A DNA stretch of 64,000 bases. Source: Rhyacichthys aspro (taxonomy: Eukaryota > Chordata > Actinopteri > Gobiiformes > Rhyacichthyidae). A model generated the notes under the pieces. The model saw only the letters and a list, made by a program, of their open reading frames with translations. It searched no databases and was not told where the DNA came from. The stretch covers positions 14,981,307 to 15,045,306 of the forward strand of contig CM072151.1 in the NCBI GenBank assembly GCA_036850595.1. The letters are read 5' to 3'. The first letter of the stretch is position 1. Each line of letters opens with the position of its first letter. The position numbers and the translations under genes were made by a program. This document shows, one piece after another, positions 13,489 through 26,478 of this stretch.

Positions 13489-16129
13489 CTAGACTGCATT
13501 TTCCTCACTGCCATCATAATTGTGAGATTTCCTTGGAGGATCTGAAAAAATAACAAAGAAATGCAAGTAAATGTAAACAAAAAACATGTGATGGGCAACA
13601 GAAGAACATGCCGGCTTACTGTTGCAGTGTCCATAGTGGCGGACTCCTATGGAGCGTCCCAGGAAGCAGGTGGCCCTGCGCAGGTGGCAGGCGCTGAGGT
13701 AAGTGATGTTGTCATTGCCACAGATGGGCTGCTCAGAGGGCATAGGGATTGGGCAGGGGGCTGTGCGGCACATGACACAGTGAGCACTGTTGGTCTGGTC
13801 CGTTACACAGGTGTGAGTACCAGGACACACCACCTTAGAGCACGACTCTGTGGACGTCACAAACAAAGGTCCATCTCAAACACAAACTTTGTTGCATAAT
13901 GTATTTAGGCAGTGTGTGGTTATTAAATGGACTCTTACTCTTGCACTCTCCCTGGTACATGACCTCCAGGTCGGGGTGTCCCATGCAGCGGGCCATCAGC
14001 AGAGCACACTCGTCCTTATATGTCCGTCCGTCGCTGCCGCACACAGCGTGCTTGAGTGACAGCTGAGAACAGTCTGGGGAGCAGACGCACTGAGGTCTTC
14101 CCATCTTCATCTTGCAAACCTTCCCCGGGCCACATTTGACTCCCTCGCAATTTTCTACAAAAACACAGTGGTTTCACAAGTACATGAGTGCCTGTCATTG
14201 TCTGCTCATGTACCAAGTCTGCAGACATCAGGTGATCTGGCAAAGGCATTTTTATCCAAAACAAGCATCAACTGTGTGGGATTTCCCAGACTGAAAGACA
14301 AATTTCTCCTTGCACAATATTTGCAATCATCACATCCCTTTATTGACCGTTACACACAGGGGCGTCTCGCCTGGTGGAATGTGAGGCTGGCTTGTTATCA
14401 TAACAGATCCGTGTGTGCAGCTCCACACACACACACACACACACGCTCCTGCAGAGGGGACACAGGGGCTTCAAGGCAAAAGCAGTTCAAATAGCTGAGA
14501 GAGGAGTTAACAAGCTGTGAGATGGGTCTAAAATGAGGAAGCCCCCGAGCTCCTGTAACACTTCATAATACCAGAGCTCAGGAGGAATGGTAACTCTACA
14601 CAGTACAGAGTCAGAATTAGACAAGGAACAAGCTCTTCCCAGGACCTTTTCAGCTATGGGAGGTGATGCCAATCACCGCAGTGTCCAACGATATATAAAT
14701 ACAACAAGTAACCTATTACATGTTTCTACAAGTGCTCTGATGTCTTCTTATCTACTGTCTGCTGTGCTCTCCATCTGTCAACCTGTGTTTTTCTAATTTC
14801 ACAGGTGTCCATGTCTGCACTGACAACTCTCAGTAAGTTATAACAACACATTTAAAATGCCAACATTTTACTCCCACAGAATTCCAAATGTCTATGACAG
14901 CGTCTAGACATCTGGCCACGTAGTAGACATTTTTTTTTCCAGAGCTGGCAAATTGTATTTTCTTGTTTTGCTGAACACAAAGCTCATTTTAACAAGCAAT
15001 GGAAAATTAAACTTCTAAAAAATAATCACATAGAATGGTAAAGAGGGCCCCTACTGGTTTACAAAGATGAACTGTTTTGATTTGTGTAATTTTGTCATCA
15101 TCATCCCAAGTTAAGTTTTTACTACAAATCTTCTTAAATTTAACTAAGCACAGGCCACACTGCGACACATGTGATGAGGCCAGATAAACCTGGGGTGTAT
15201 GGATGTGTCAGACACACAGACAGCTCCTTGCTTTTACTGGAACATTTACATGTCACATTGTTGGCATATGAGTATGCACATATGTTCACAGCCATGAAAA
15301 CTAAATTCTCTATGGGTGAACCTGAATGAACCTTGCAAAGATTTAGTGGAAAGCTTCTTTGGACAGCCATGCCTCAGCTACATTTACGGCTGCACTTTGT
15401 TAAAAGGCTGCTGTGGAAACCCACTGACAGGCTCTGAATTATTATTGGAATTAGAGAGAAGTTATAGTGTATGTCTGTAGGAATGACCATTTATTATTTA
15501 TAAAATCTCGTATCAAAGCACTGATTAAAATTAGATCATTTTTACAGGTTGAAAACTAAAAAGAATGTACGGTGAAATAGTACGGAAAAAGGCAACAATA
15601 TGTGTACCTGTACAGTTAAAAGGAAAGACAAAAAAGAGTTTAACCAAATGCTCATTTAAAGTGTGTTTACCTTTGCAGGGTTTACAGGAGACGATTCCCA
15701 AGAATCCGAGCAGACTGATCTCATTCATGGGCAGGCTGGTGTTAGACCATGCTGTGTCCAGACGATCCCCGGCGCAGCACTCCTCTCGGGTCACCCCTCT
15801 CATCAGCACCATGTCGCACCTCTGGTCCTGGCTCTGCTGCAGCCAGCACATCCCCCCTACACACGAAGACACATTCAGGACAACACATTCTACATGTAAA
15901 GTAAAACACTGGTCATTTAAAATGTAAGAAATAGTTAACTGGTTTAATTTAATATCTGATTATTTTGTGATCTAAAAAACACATAAGAGGAAACACATCC
16001 TTTTTTGGAAATGCTTGGTGTTCAAGCTATTTACTAAAGTAGAAAAGAAGTAGACTCACCACTGGCAGGATTCCTCTCAATCTGGCATAAAGTGAGAAAC
16101 ACAGCAAAAACAAACACCAAAAAGCTCAT
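13489..16129 (-). CDS. fstl3: FSTL3, secreted follistatin-like 3 (5 exons, 250 aa)
   Basis: Exons in transcript order: 16060-16129, 15671-15856, 13939-14154, 13620-13847, 13489-13541. All boundaries are GT-AG and the total of 753 bases is in frame. Residues 1 to about 18 form a hydrophobic signal peptide. A cysteine-rich TGF-beta-binding-like domain (CWLQQ...ECCAGD...CKPC) spans about 27-84. Two follistatin/Kazal-type modules follow at about 88-157 (CGSDGRTYKDEC) and 160-232 (CGNDNITYLSAC). Having two follistatin modules separates it from follistatin, which has three. Possible N-glycosylation sites are N62 (NTS) and N204 (NIT). Family members bind and neutralise activins, myostatin and related ligands outside the cell. 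The tail after the second module is short and acidic. Human FSTL3 is about 263 aa and is the direct neighbour of RNF126, as here. Confidence 0.95.
14424..14444. repeat. Short (CA)n run in FSTL3 intron 2
   Basis: A perfect dinucleotide run of about ten units inside the intron between FSTL3 exons 2 and 3. Confidence 0.9.
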
Positions 16130-18737
16130 TGTGCAGTCTATAAGTAAAACAGATCTTCCCTCAAATCTCAAAACAAAAAATAAGTAAGAGCGTTAGAGTG
16201 TCTAAGTTCTGTGGAGGTTCCTCTCCCTCATGTGAATGAACGTGTTGTGGATAAGTGATGTCGTTTCCCCTCTGTATAAATATTTAGCCCAGATGGAATT
16301 ATGCTGCTGGGATGGGCGATCCTCTCAGCCAGTCATAAGCCAGGGCAGGACACAGTTTGAGTCTGACTCAATTTCCAGAGTCGGGAAATGATCCATGCCC
16401 TCCAGCGCCAGACGCTGGGCACTCACAAACCGTTGACCTCACAAACTATTTCACACCATATTAGGTTAATTAAAGGATAATTAAAGCAAAAACAACTAGA
16501 TGTACCATAGTTTTAGTGTGAAGTGAAGTTAGGAAGTAGTAGCAGTAACTTTGTATTTAATGTGAGTATATTTCAAAACAGCCTATTGTTGTTCCTTCTG
16601 TCTTTCATGTTATGTAGCCTGTGTCAGTATTACTTTGTTAATCTTAATGATTTTTGGTACAGGCTTAAATTGGATTTCCATCTCCCTTTGCACTTAATGA
16701 CTTTGTTTGTGAATTTAAACAGGTTGACTATAAATGAAAATAGAACATCCCAGATATTCTAATTGCCATTATTAATACCATGCGTAATCCTTTCCATTTC
16801 TAGAAAGAGGGAATGTGAGCTCTGCAGACTGAGTTTAGTTCTTCTCTGTCTGATGCTTCTCTGTCCTAAATGCTTTCTCCTCTCTTGTCTCATCCCTGTC
16901 TTTTATGTGGCATCACTTAGAGGTATTTAGTCTCCTCACAAACCATATGCCGTTTGATCATTAGTCTATAGGCTGCATTTTGTGGTTTTGGAAAGAACTG
17001 TGGCCTTAGAGATTATATGCATTCTCATTCTATTTCATCTTTTGAAGTGATGGAGCGGTGTCCCTTGATTGTCCTATGGGGCAAAATGAAGGGCCACCAC
17101 AGTCAAGCGGTTAACCTCTAGAAGGCCATTCTATAAAGGTAGTATTCTTGTCCAAACTGATAAAATGTCCCTGAAAATATCTTCAACTGCTCTTTGATAA
17201 GCCACTTCCAGCTTTAGTGTTGTCATACCTCTTTATGTTGACTGTCTGGGTTTATCAATGGATGCGTATGCGGTTGAGAGATGAGGGGAGGATGAGGTGA
17301 AAGTGGTCTGCGCCCGAGCCAAATAGCAACTTTGATAAACAAGTTAAAAGTTGATCTGGAGTGTTTATGTCTCCTTCACTTTTGGCCAACGGACACACCA
17401 ACGGAGAAAGACAGACACTAAACATCAAATACTGTGGATATATACACACTATCTGTTTTCCAGTTAATCAAAGGGAGACCTGAGTTGGCTTAACACCATT
17501 CTGTCACCGCGAGTGACTAGTAACTCGAGTCTAATCTTCATGTTTGATCGCAACATCTGCACTCCTCCTCTATCTTTCTGCACTCGTTCACCCCCCGACG
17601 CGCACTAATGCCAAAGTAATGTGATCCTGCCCATCTGTCTGCCACTGCTTTTTGGTCCCTTTTGATCGCCGGGGGGGAGAAATGAAGGTAGCATATGCTG
17701 TAGAATCCCAAGTCCTTGTGAATGATGTTGCTTTCTTCAGGCGGAGATCCCCAGGGCACAGAAGGAATGCTGCCTGACCTAAGAGGAGGAGAAAGGGGCC
17801 GAAAAAGAGAGCAGTGAGAGACGGCTGTGGGTGGCCTGCAGATCCACTCGGCTTCTCATATGGTTTGGATCATCATACAAATGAATACAGCATGGTGAGA
17901 CTTTAGAGCAGCCACTAATGTAAGACTTTTATTAGGGTGCAACTTACTGTGTCCTGTCTTTGAGAAATGGTGGTCTCTTTTAAGTGGCAGGGCTCTGTAG
18001 GGTTACATGAAACCAGAGAAGCCCACAGTGGACTGTAACTAATCTGTGAGTGAGTGCATCTCCAACAGGGCAGGTGTGGACCCCAGACTTACTCGGTGGT
18101 GATCCCGCACAGTTATTCGTCTAGGAGTGAACTTTGGAACAGGAAAGACTGACACACCACTGCCATCTAGTGGAATTGATCAACATTTAGCTTACAAAAA
18201 CCCCCCAAAAACAAACAAAAAAACAAAACAGAGGAGTGTTCTTTGTTATGTAGAAGCTAATAAATTCCAGCTCTTCTCCAACAAGACTCTTTTCCCATGT
18301 AATGTGTTGTGAAAGGCCCTGATGTTATTTGTTTAGGACCACATGTAAATTAACAATAAAAAACGTTAAATGGTTACAGGTTCTGTTTTTTTGCTTGTCC
18401 ACTTTAAAGCATGTCTTTCAATCTTTGCAACCACAATAAAGTTAAAGTGACATTTGGCAGATATTTATATCCACATACAAATATGACTTTCAGGTGCAGG
18501 TCATGTGACAGTTTAGTAGAATGAGATACACTTTTCTGATGGATATACATGTATGCTAATTTATTTTCTTATATTCTGGATCAGGTAGGCTAATGGTTAA
18601 GTAGGATGCAATTGTCCAAACAGTGAGACCTCTTAAATTTTTTATTGCCATTTTTTTGCGTTGTTAAAAGCATAGGCTATGCAGGATTTATCAGGTGAAT
18701 ATTTCTAAAAAAAATAAATAAATAAATAAAACAACGA

Positions 18738-18738
<1 letters not shown>

Positions 18739-18804
<66 letters not shown>
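18739..18804. repeat. (ACT)22 trinucleotide microsatellite
   Basis: An uninterrupted ACT run of 66 bases, preceded by an AAAT run at about 18709-18730. It is followed by short AAT and TTAA runs to about 18840, making a compound simple-sequence block of about 130 bases. Confidence 0.95.
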
Positions 18805-18805
<1 letters not shown>

Positions 18806-21800
18806 ATAATAATCAATTAATTAATTAATTTTTTTTTAAAAATCGACTTTGCCCTTAGGCTTAAATCCAGTCCAGTGGTAACCAAGGATGTATTTAACGT
18901 GATATTGTTGTAGATTATAGTGAAAAAAAATGTAATGTCTCAATTTTAAAGTAAAGATAAGGAGAGCTATAAACAGTTAAAAAGTTCATGTAGGCTAATA
19001 AAATGACTAAATTGCTTACCCTCGTGCTTAGGCTACTAATTAGCTACAGGTGCTTGGCTACTAGCTGAACGCAACTAGCCTCTTTAGCTGTAACTGTAGC
19101 AAAAAAGGCAAAACCAAATGGATCATATTTCGTTTCTGGTCATTAAAATAATAAATGTGCTACATAAACAAATGGATAAAAAAAAAAGTAATTTATATCT
19201 TACTTTCAAATTATAGAAACATCCACACATCACCACAGTCAGTGTGACAGTTCATTAGAATGGCCATATGAGGGCGCTATTCATCTATCTTTTAATTCAG
19301 CTCACAAATGTTTCATCTATCTCAAATGCATATGCACTCATTGTTCTAATAATAAAAACTTTAAATAGTAATAATATAGGAATATAATGGATTATAACGT
19401 CCTTTTGTGTACACACAATAGGACACAGTTTGAGTCTGACCTAATGTCCTTGTTTTAGGATGTTTATGGGCTTATTATTCACTTTTTCATACTTCTAATA
19501 TTGTATACAGAATAGAAATGGTCTATTGTTGTTATGTTTTGTGTAGATTGTAGTACAACAGAGTCATGGCCAATTCCTTTTCCAATCTATGTTGTTGACT
19601 CTTGACATTAAAGGATGAAGTCAACAGCTTCTCCTTATCCACTGTCAAGTGCTTGACAAAAAAAAAGGAAAGAAAGTAGTTTCCTTCTTGACATCACACA
19701 TCTCAAATCAACAGAGTGAGAAAAAAAAGAAAGAATCACTCTTCCATTTGTGTCCACCCACAGGCCTGTCTTAAGTCGCGGAGTGAAGTGTACGTCATCC
19801 AGCTAAATAAGGCTCAGTGGTGGTAATTGCTCTGTCTGCCCCGGACTGGCTGAAAGCAGCTGCATCATCTATCCACTCAATTTACTCCTAATGTGTGTTA
19901 CTGATTGAACTGGCAATGAGGGCAGGAAAAGTGACAAGGCCGGAGAGTAGTGTCCCTCTGCAAACAGCTCCTCTCCCGTCTCACTCTCACCTGTTCCACT
20001 TTCTTTCCTGTGTTTTGCATTGGCCCCTCTAATGTCCCTCTAGCACTTCATTAATAGGGTAGGTTAATGTTAGTGCACGTTCCACTCACACAGCTAAACC
20101 CTCTTCTTCCTCCTTCACCTTTCTCCCTGACAGCCTTCCTCCCACCTCTCGGCCCCTACGCTCTGTCACTGTTGGCTGTCTCTCCTTCCCGTTCCTACTT
20201 TGTAACCAGCTCAGGCTGCCAGTGTGGTCGTGACTGAGGGTCTCCCTTTGAGCCACAATCACAGTTATTTAGCCCAACGTGAGTACAGCTTCAGAACACT
20301 CTGCTCATCCCCAGCGGGGTGGAGTAACTCCTGGAGTTCAGCCACCTTATGCATATGCATTCATGAAGTGTTTTCATTTATCTTCAAAAACAATCTTTGA
20401 TTTTATGGTCCAGACAGAAAAAGTGCTTTTTTTGTTAGGATTTGGACTACATTTCAAGTCAAAGGTGTAGTTTCTTAGAAATCTATGCTGCACTTAACAT
20501 GCAATTTATCTCAATCTTTATGTGAATATAAGCCTTTTTTTGACTAATGATGATTATATTGCCTAAGCCGTAGCATATCTGCTCGTATCTTTTGTGTTGT
20601 TTGGACAGATGCTGTGAAATTACTAAAATGTGTCCTGAAAAGAACTGCCAAAGTATGACTCATCTCTTAATACTCTGTTTACCACATACCTGTATAATAT
20701 AGTTCATATAAACCAAATTACCAACAGATAATGGGTTACCCATAAAAAGAGGGATTAGTATCAGACCTTTTTTCTAAATAAACAAACTAACCTGGATTTT
20801 GCTCTCACTCCTAAAAGGAGCTCCTCAGTTTGTTGCCTTGCGTCGCTTGACCACCTAACAGTTCACTGAGAGCAGATAAACATGAAACATCTCAAAGTCA
20901 TTCACAAAGTCTGCCTCATTTACATGTACTTTGATATTCAGTTGCGTTCACTATTTTGACTTGTCTCTAATGTGCCAGAAACCATCTGCTATCATGTTTT
21001 GCACCTCATAATGACTTATGCTGCCTAAAGAAAAGTGTTTGTCAGGTCTCATTTAAAGCTGCCACTTTTAGTCCTGCTAATTGGTATGCAGCTCGATATG
21101 AGTCACCTACTGTAGGCAGGCAGCCAACACTGTAGTTACTCACCGGCTCTCAAAGTCTTAAAAGTCATGATGTAATAGCATAAACACAAACTTTAGTGAA
21201 AATAATGCTCTTGGTTACATGTTGACCTGCTGCTGCACAGCACCAATGACTTTCAGTAGCTGAGAAATTGCCTTTTTGTTTACACCAACTTTAATATCTG
21301 CCCACAGTTTATATCCATCAAAAAATCCTTTGGTATGGAAAACAGGCAGTACATGTATACTGAAGGCTAAATGTTCAGTTTGTATTGTTGTCTTAAACTA
21401 TGAATGACATTTATGTAAAATAAATATGTGCACTGTTTAAAATAAAATATGATCCAAAGAGTGGGGATCCTTCTATGGGACTCTAGAGCAGTATTCATAG
21501 TTTGCAAAAGACATTGTTGGGTCTGCAAAGATAATAAAGGGAATCAAAATGACTGTCGGAAGATTGTAAGCAAGTAAAATATTGTTGATTTTCCAAGAGA
21601 TGTTTTTCTGCCAGAGGTGGGAAAAAATATTGTGTATATCATCATCAGATTGTTTTCCTGTTGTGTGACACAGATACAGATATTGTGACATTTGCTTAAA
21701 GACCATTTTCCAATGGAAAAGGCCTGTTGTGTTTTTTATGTGTGTAAAAGGGGAACAAAACAAAAACTAAAAGCATGTGATAGGCACTGGTTTATTTCAG

Positions 21801-24800
21801 ACAAATTACAATTGACAATATGATGAAAATAATTAATAGACAAAATCTACTTGTTGTCAGAGCACGGATTTATTGTAAATTGATGTCTACAGAATATTAA
21901 CTTATTATTATACTTTATTATTCATATTGTGTGGGACCATGTGATTACTACTTGTATTTCCCACTAAATGGTAATAGGCCCTGTCACTCAGAGTTTCATA
22001 CAATAACATCAAAGTGACTATGAGGACAAATATTCAAATGATTCAAATGATGATGATGTGTTTCATGGCAAAAAGCTACATAGCCTGTGTTTATGTCATA
22101 CTTTCATCTGACTTGACCGAGGAGTAAACACAGTGGATTCAAATGTTCAAGGATACGTTTCCACAGTGGAATAAAACATTTCTATACCAGCTTTGAGTGC
22201 ATCTCTATATAAGCTACCCTTTTAAAGGCACTTGACTTCTCTGGAGCTGATGCTCGTGCTGGCAACAGTTACCATAGCAACAAATGGCTGAAGTGTATCT
22301 GTTGCTGCTGTTACATGAAAGCTGTCAGAAATATATAAATACACGCAGAGCAGAGGAGGGAAGGATTTTTTAAATTGCGTGGCAACATCTTGTGGCTGTG
22401 ATTCACTGGATTCAAGTTTCACATTCATTTGAGCACATTATCTGCCACAGAGTAATGTCAACATTGGCTGCTGCTGTCAACGTTACACTACCATAAAACT
22501 CTCCGTATTGTTTTGCCCCTTGAAAGCAACATTCTGGCACATGAAGTCACTTCAGGGAGCTGTTGACACACATTGCTGGGCGAAGTGGGCGACAGAAACA
22601 GAAAAAAGGCGGGCTGCTGTATAAATATTTAAACAGGCAAAAAGGGCAGATGGGTCTTTAGAATTAATTACTCCGCTCAGTGTAAATATGAACATTAAGG
22701 GTGAGTCACAATGAGCCAAGGCACTACACTGGAGTCCATGCAGTTTTAATGAATGACAACAAAACCTCCTCCCTGCCTCAACAGGAAATGCTCAAAAGAC
22801 TAACATTATACTGGTTAAATTATACTGGGCAGCAGTATTATTAAAGAGAAGCTCCACCTCCAGGATGGTACAGACCATAAACCTTATATTTAGAATTATA
22901 AACCTTAAACTGTTATAATTATCACACATTATTATGATTTGAATGTAGGGTTTTCCTAATACTACAGCTTTTCATTTTGCCAAAGTCTCATATCTATTTT
23001 ATTTTATTTTTTTGTACTGAAAACTTTTTGTATGAGTGGGAAAGTTGAGATAACACTGAAACAAATACAAATCCTATAAGAGTGCAATTATGATTTGTAA
23101 TATGTGTCAGTTATAACAATAACTATTGTGTTTTGGGATCTTAATCAAAATGTAAAAGCATTGAGGACAACTGATCTGTGATAGCTAGAGTCTAAGCAGG
23201 ATGTTATTCTTGTGCATTAAAAAAATGTGGGCCAGAAGTGCCTCAGTGGCACACTCGGGAGACCCAGGACTGTTTCCAGCGTGCCCAGTGTCATTCCACT
23301 CTCCCTCACTCTGTATCTTGTTAAAAAGGGCAAAAAAAAAATCTTAAAAATAAAAAGTAAAGGGTCTGCATGGACAAACTCTCTACATTGTGTTCTACTG
23401 ACATTTTATTTACTGCTGTTAGCATTACTAGCTCGAAGAACTTCATAACTTTAGCATCATGCTTTCTGATCTTTCCATATGGCCATTAAACAAGTCTTAC
23501 TTTAAGTCACAAAGATGTCAAATTATAAATAAAACTATAAATAAAGTGTCACTTTGTAACTTTTGAAGATGAAACACAAAGCCTTAAAATCAATAATAAA
23601 CATAGTCTCCATATCATTTTTATGGTTGTTTGCACCAAAATAAGGAAGAATGACCCTCTCTTCTATAGACACAGTGAACCTAAGTAACAGTCTAAAACAT
23701 TACATGTGCTGCTGCTATTGACTATTGTGCTTTACTTTACTTGAATGAACAAAAAATCTATTAATTACCTTTTATTAAATGTTGTACAGACATTATTCAA
23801 CGCAAAAAGACAGTAAAAAACAAAACTACGCTAAACCACCTTTTCTCTCTCTTACTTCCTGTTACTTTATTAACAGTTAAATGCTGATAAAGTCCAGAAA
23901 CCCTTATTACTGATGAGTTGCACAACTGCTGACATCCTCCAAATGCTACGGAGTACTTGTATACTTGAGCACAGGTACAAAGCATTCAGTCTAAAAAGTG
24001 AAAGACATGGATTTGTCTCTTACCTGTCCATCTGTCAAAGATTATTGATCCTGTTTCCTTATGTTGGTCATTGAGATGTTTGTTGGTATTTATAAGCTAA
24101 CTGTTGGATTGTTATTGTAGAGGAGGTGACATAGCAGGAAAGAAATAAGTCAGGAAAAGCATGTGGGCCCAAAGTAAATGATTTAGTTGGCCAATTGAAT
24201 GTGGACAAATCAAAAATTGAGTGAGGGTGACTGACATCAGTTTAGAAATATCTTTTTGGAGATAAACCATTATATGTCACAGATGAATGTTCCTTTTAGT
24301 GTTTTATATAATGGCAGCGGTGGAGGAGGCACAGAAAGATGAACAGTTTAACGTTGGAGAATGGGAGTGGGCAGCACAGCTTTTAGTCCCAGGAAAAGGA
24401 AGAAAAAGTAATTTGCGGAAATAATGTGTGTTTACTTTTCATTAAAAAAAAACACATCCTGGGTGCAATAACAAGAACACAAACATGGAACGGCCATGTG
24501 ACAAGAGTACAAAGAAGAAGAAAAAAAAAAAAAAAGAGCACAATTTTCCGAGCTTCCTACCTCTATAACATGACAGCTAACACATGCACCGCCCACGCAT
24601 CAGACACTCTCTACTATTCACACCCTCCACACTTGTTCCCACGCATACACACATCCAACTTTCACGCAGCATGGTTATAAAAACACTCCTACCTCATGCT
24701 CCCGTGGCTCAGCTGGCATCACTCATGCTCTTTAAGCAGTTACAAAACGAAAGGTCTTTATCCGTCCATCTCCAAACATTGCTCTCACAGTGAGGACACC

Positions 24801-25412
24801 GACTGTTACATGTAGTGGGATGGTCTTTTCAATATATCTGGCAATAGGAAGAACGCTGGAGCCATTTTTGTCTCAAGGACAATACGTAATCTTTAGCAGC
24901 AGAAAGCCACCTTCTGAGGACACATGGAGAATTAGAGTGACGATGAATACAATCATTGTAAAAACCATCTATCTCAGATGGTTATGTGCCAGTCATTTTC
25001 TTTTTCTATTACTAAAGGTCATGTCAAGCAAAGCCAGTTGAAATACTGGCTGTTTTTCACCAAAGTTTCTGTAAAAGGCTGCTTCATTTTGCTTTCAGTA
25101 GGTTAAATGAGAGATTTAAGGTGGTGGTTTGAATAGTCTAAGTGAGCTTCTATACATTAAATGTCCAGCAAAAGCATACTGGCACACATTACTAACCCAA
25201 TGACCAAAGTAAACTATACTGGTGATAAAGTGAAACAGCCTGGTAAATATTTATCTGTGTTAAAATAGAAACTTTAGTATTTCGAAAGCCAAAAAGGTGA
25301 GAGTAACAACAGAGGCTTATACAGTGTAGCTGGCAAAGCTCAGCAGTTTCTTAAAATTAATATGTAATCTTTTTTTTTTTTACTATGTGTTTATGGATGT
25401 ATGTACATATGT

Positions 25413-25432
25413 GTATGTATGTATGTATGTAT
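25413..25432. repeat. (GTAT)n microsatellite within a GTAT-rich stretch
   Basis: Five perfect GTAT units set in a degenerate purine/pyrimidine-alternating stretch from about 25395 to 25460. Confidence 0.8.
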
Positions 25433-26478
25433 CCATGCATATGTGTGTGTATACATATATTATGTACATATTATTATGTTTGTTTTTATGTATTTTTCTA
25501 TTTATTTATGTTTTAAGAGACATATGGTGGGCTTACAGAGGGACAGGGATAATTTAAAAATGATTGGAAAACATGTTGATTTCACAACTGATAAATATGT
25601 AATATAACTGTTTTCCCTTTGAAATGATAAAATTACAATATTAATAAACAGATAGATGTAGATGGTTAGTCACCATATCAAACCCTGGCCCTGCTTACAT
25701 TAATTTTTTCCCCATCAGAATTGGCATTGGTAACACACGAGTCATTTTACCTTCTGACAACCTTTTACTAAGATTATTCCAGCATTCTCCAGTTCCTGTG
25801 CCAGTCTATGAGCGGTGTTGTTGTCCACTTACTATTGTTTTATCTTTTGTACTCCAATGTTCCTAATGCTTCTAAAACGTGGCATTTCAACTGCTCTTAA
25901 TAGATTTCGATGAAGTGGGCACGCTTCATCATGAATTAATGAAGACGCTGATTTCCCACCTGTTTCCACTAGACATTAATTGCGTGTGTCCGAGAGGCTG
26001 AGTGGGACAGGACATGAGTGCACCAAGAGGGACGCGTGTGGAGCGGAAAGGCCACGCTCTATAATGAGGAGACGCTGGTCACGACCTCCGTCTGGTGTCA
26101 GCGCAGCACACACTCACACACATCTCCGGCCCTTATTTGTCGGTGTCCTTTGTGGATCTGTGAGCTGCTTCTCATCTGCTAACAAGCTGTCACTGCGGCT
26201 CACAATAACACAGTGGATATGAATGGATGGTAAATGTATGATATCATATTTCAGAAGTAGAACAATACTGATGCACTCATGGTCTTTGGTGGCACAAGAG
26301 CAGACTGCTATTCCACATCTCATTTGTCTGTTTTAGAGCATGTGAACAGTTATGGCCTCGTCCAGGAACAGGTTTTTGTCAATAAAAAAAACATAGAAAG
26401 GTGTGACGCTGATTCAACTTGTAATAAAAAACTAAATCAGTTGAGTTGAAAAATGCTCTAAGTCTTCTTTAAAGAAAG

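Larger units (their letters stand above)
16130..26478. other. Intergenic DNA upstream of FSTL3
   Basis: About 10 kb without a recognisable exon. The proximal few hundred bases should carry the FSTL3 promoter, for which I can name no specific site. Open frames here are short and none shows a known domain. PALM, a human neighbour of FSTL3, was looked for by its coiled-coil N-terminus and not seen. Microsatellites are listed separately. Confidence 0.45.

Noticed and set aside
17538..17793. Strong acceptor-like tract (TTTCTCCTCCTCTTAG) followed by an open frame on the minus strand
   Set aside because: No donor in phase and no recognisable protein; insufficient to call an exon.
24702..24780. tRNA-like start (CCGTGGCTCAGCTGGC)
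   Set aside because: No matching acceptor stem or T-loop follows.
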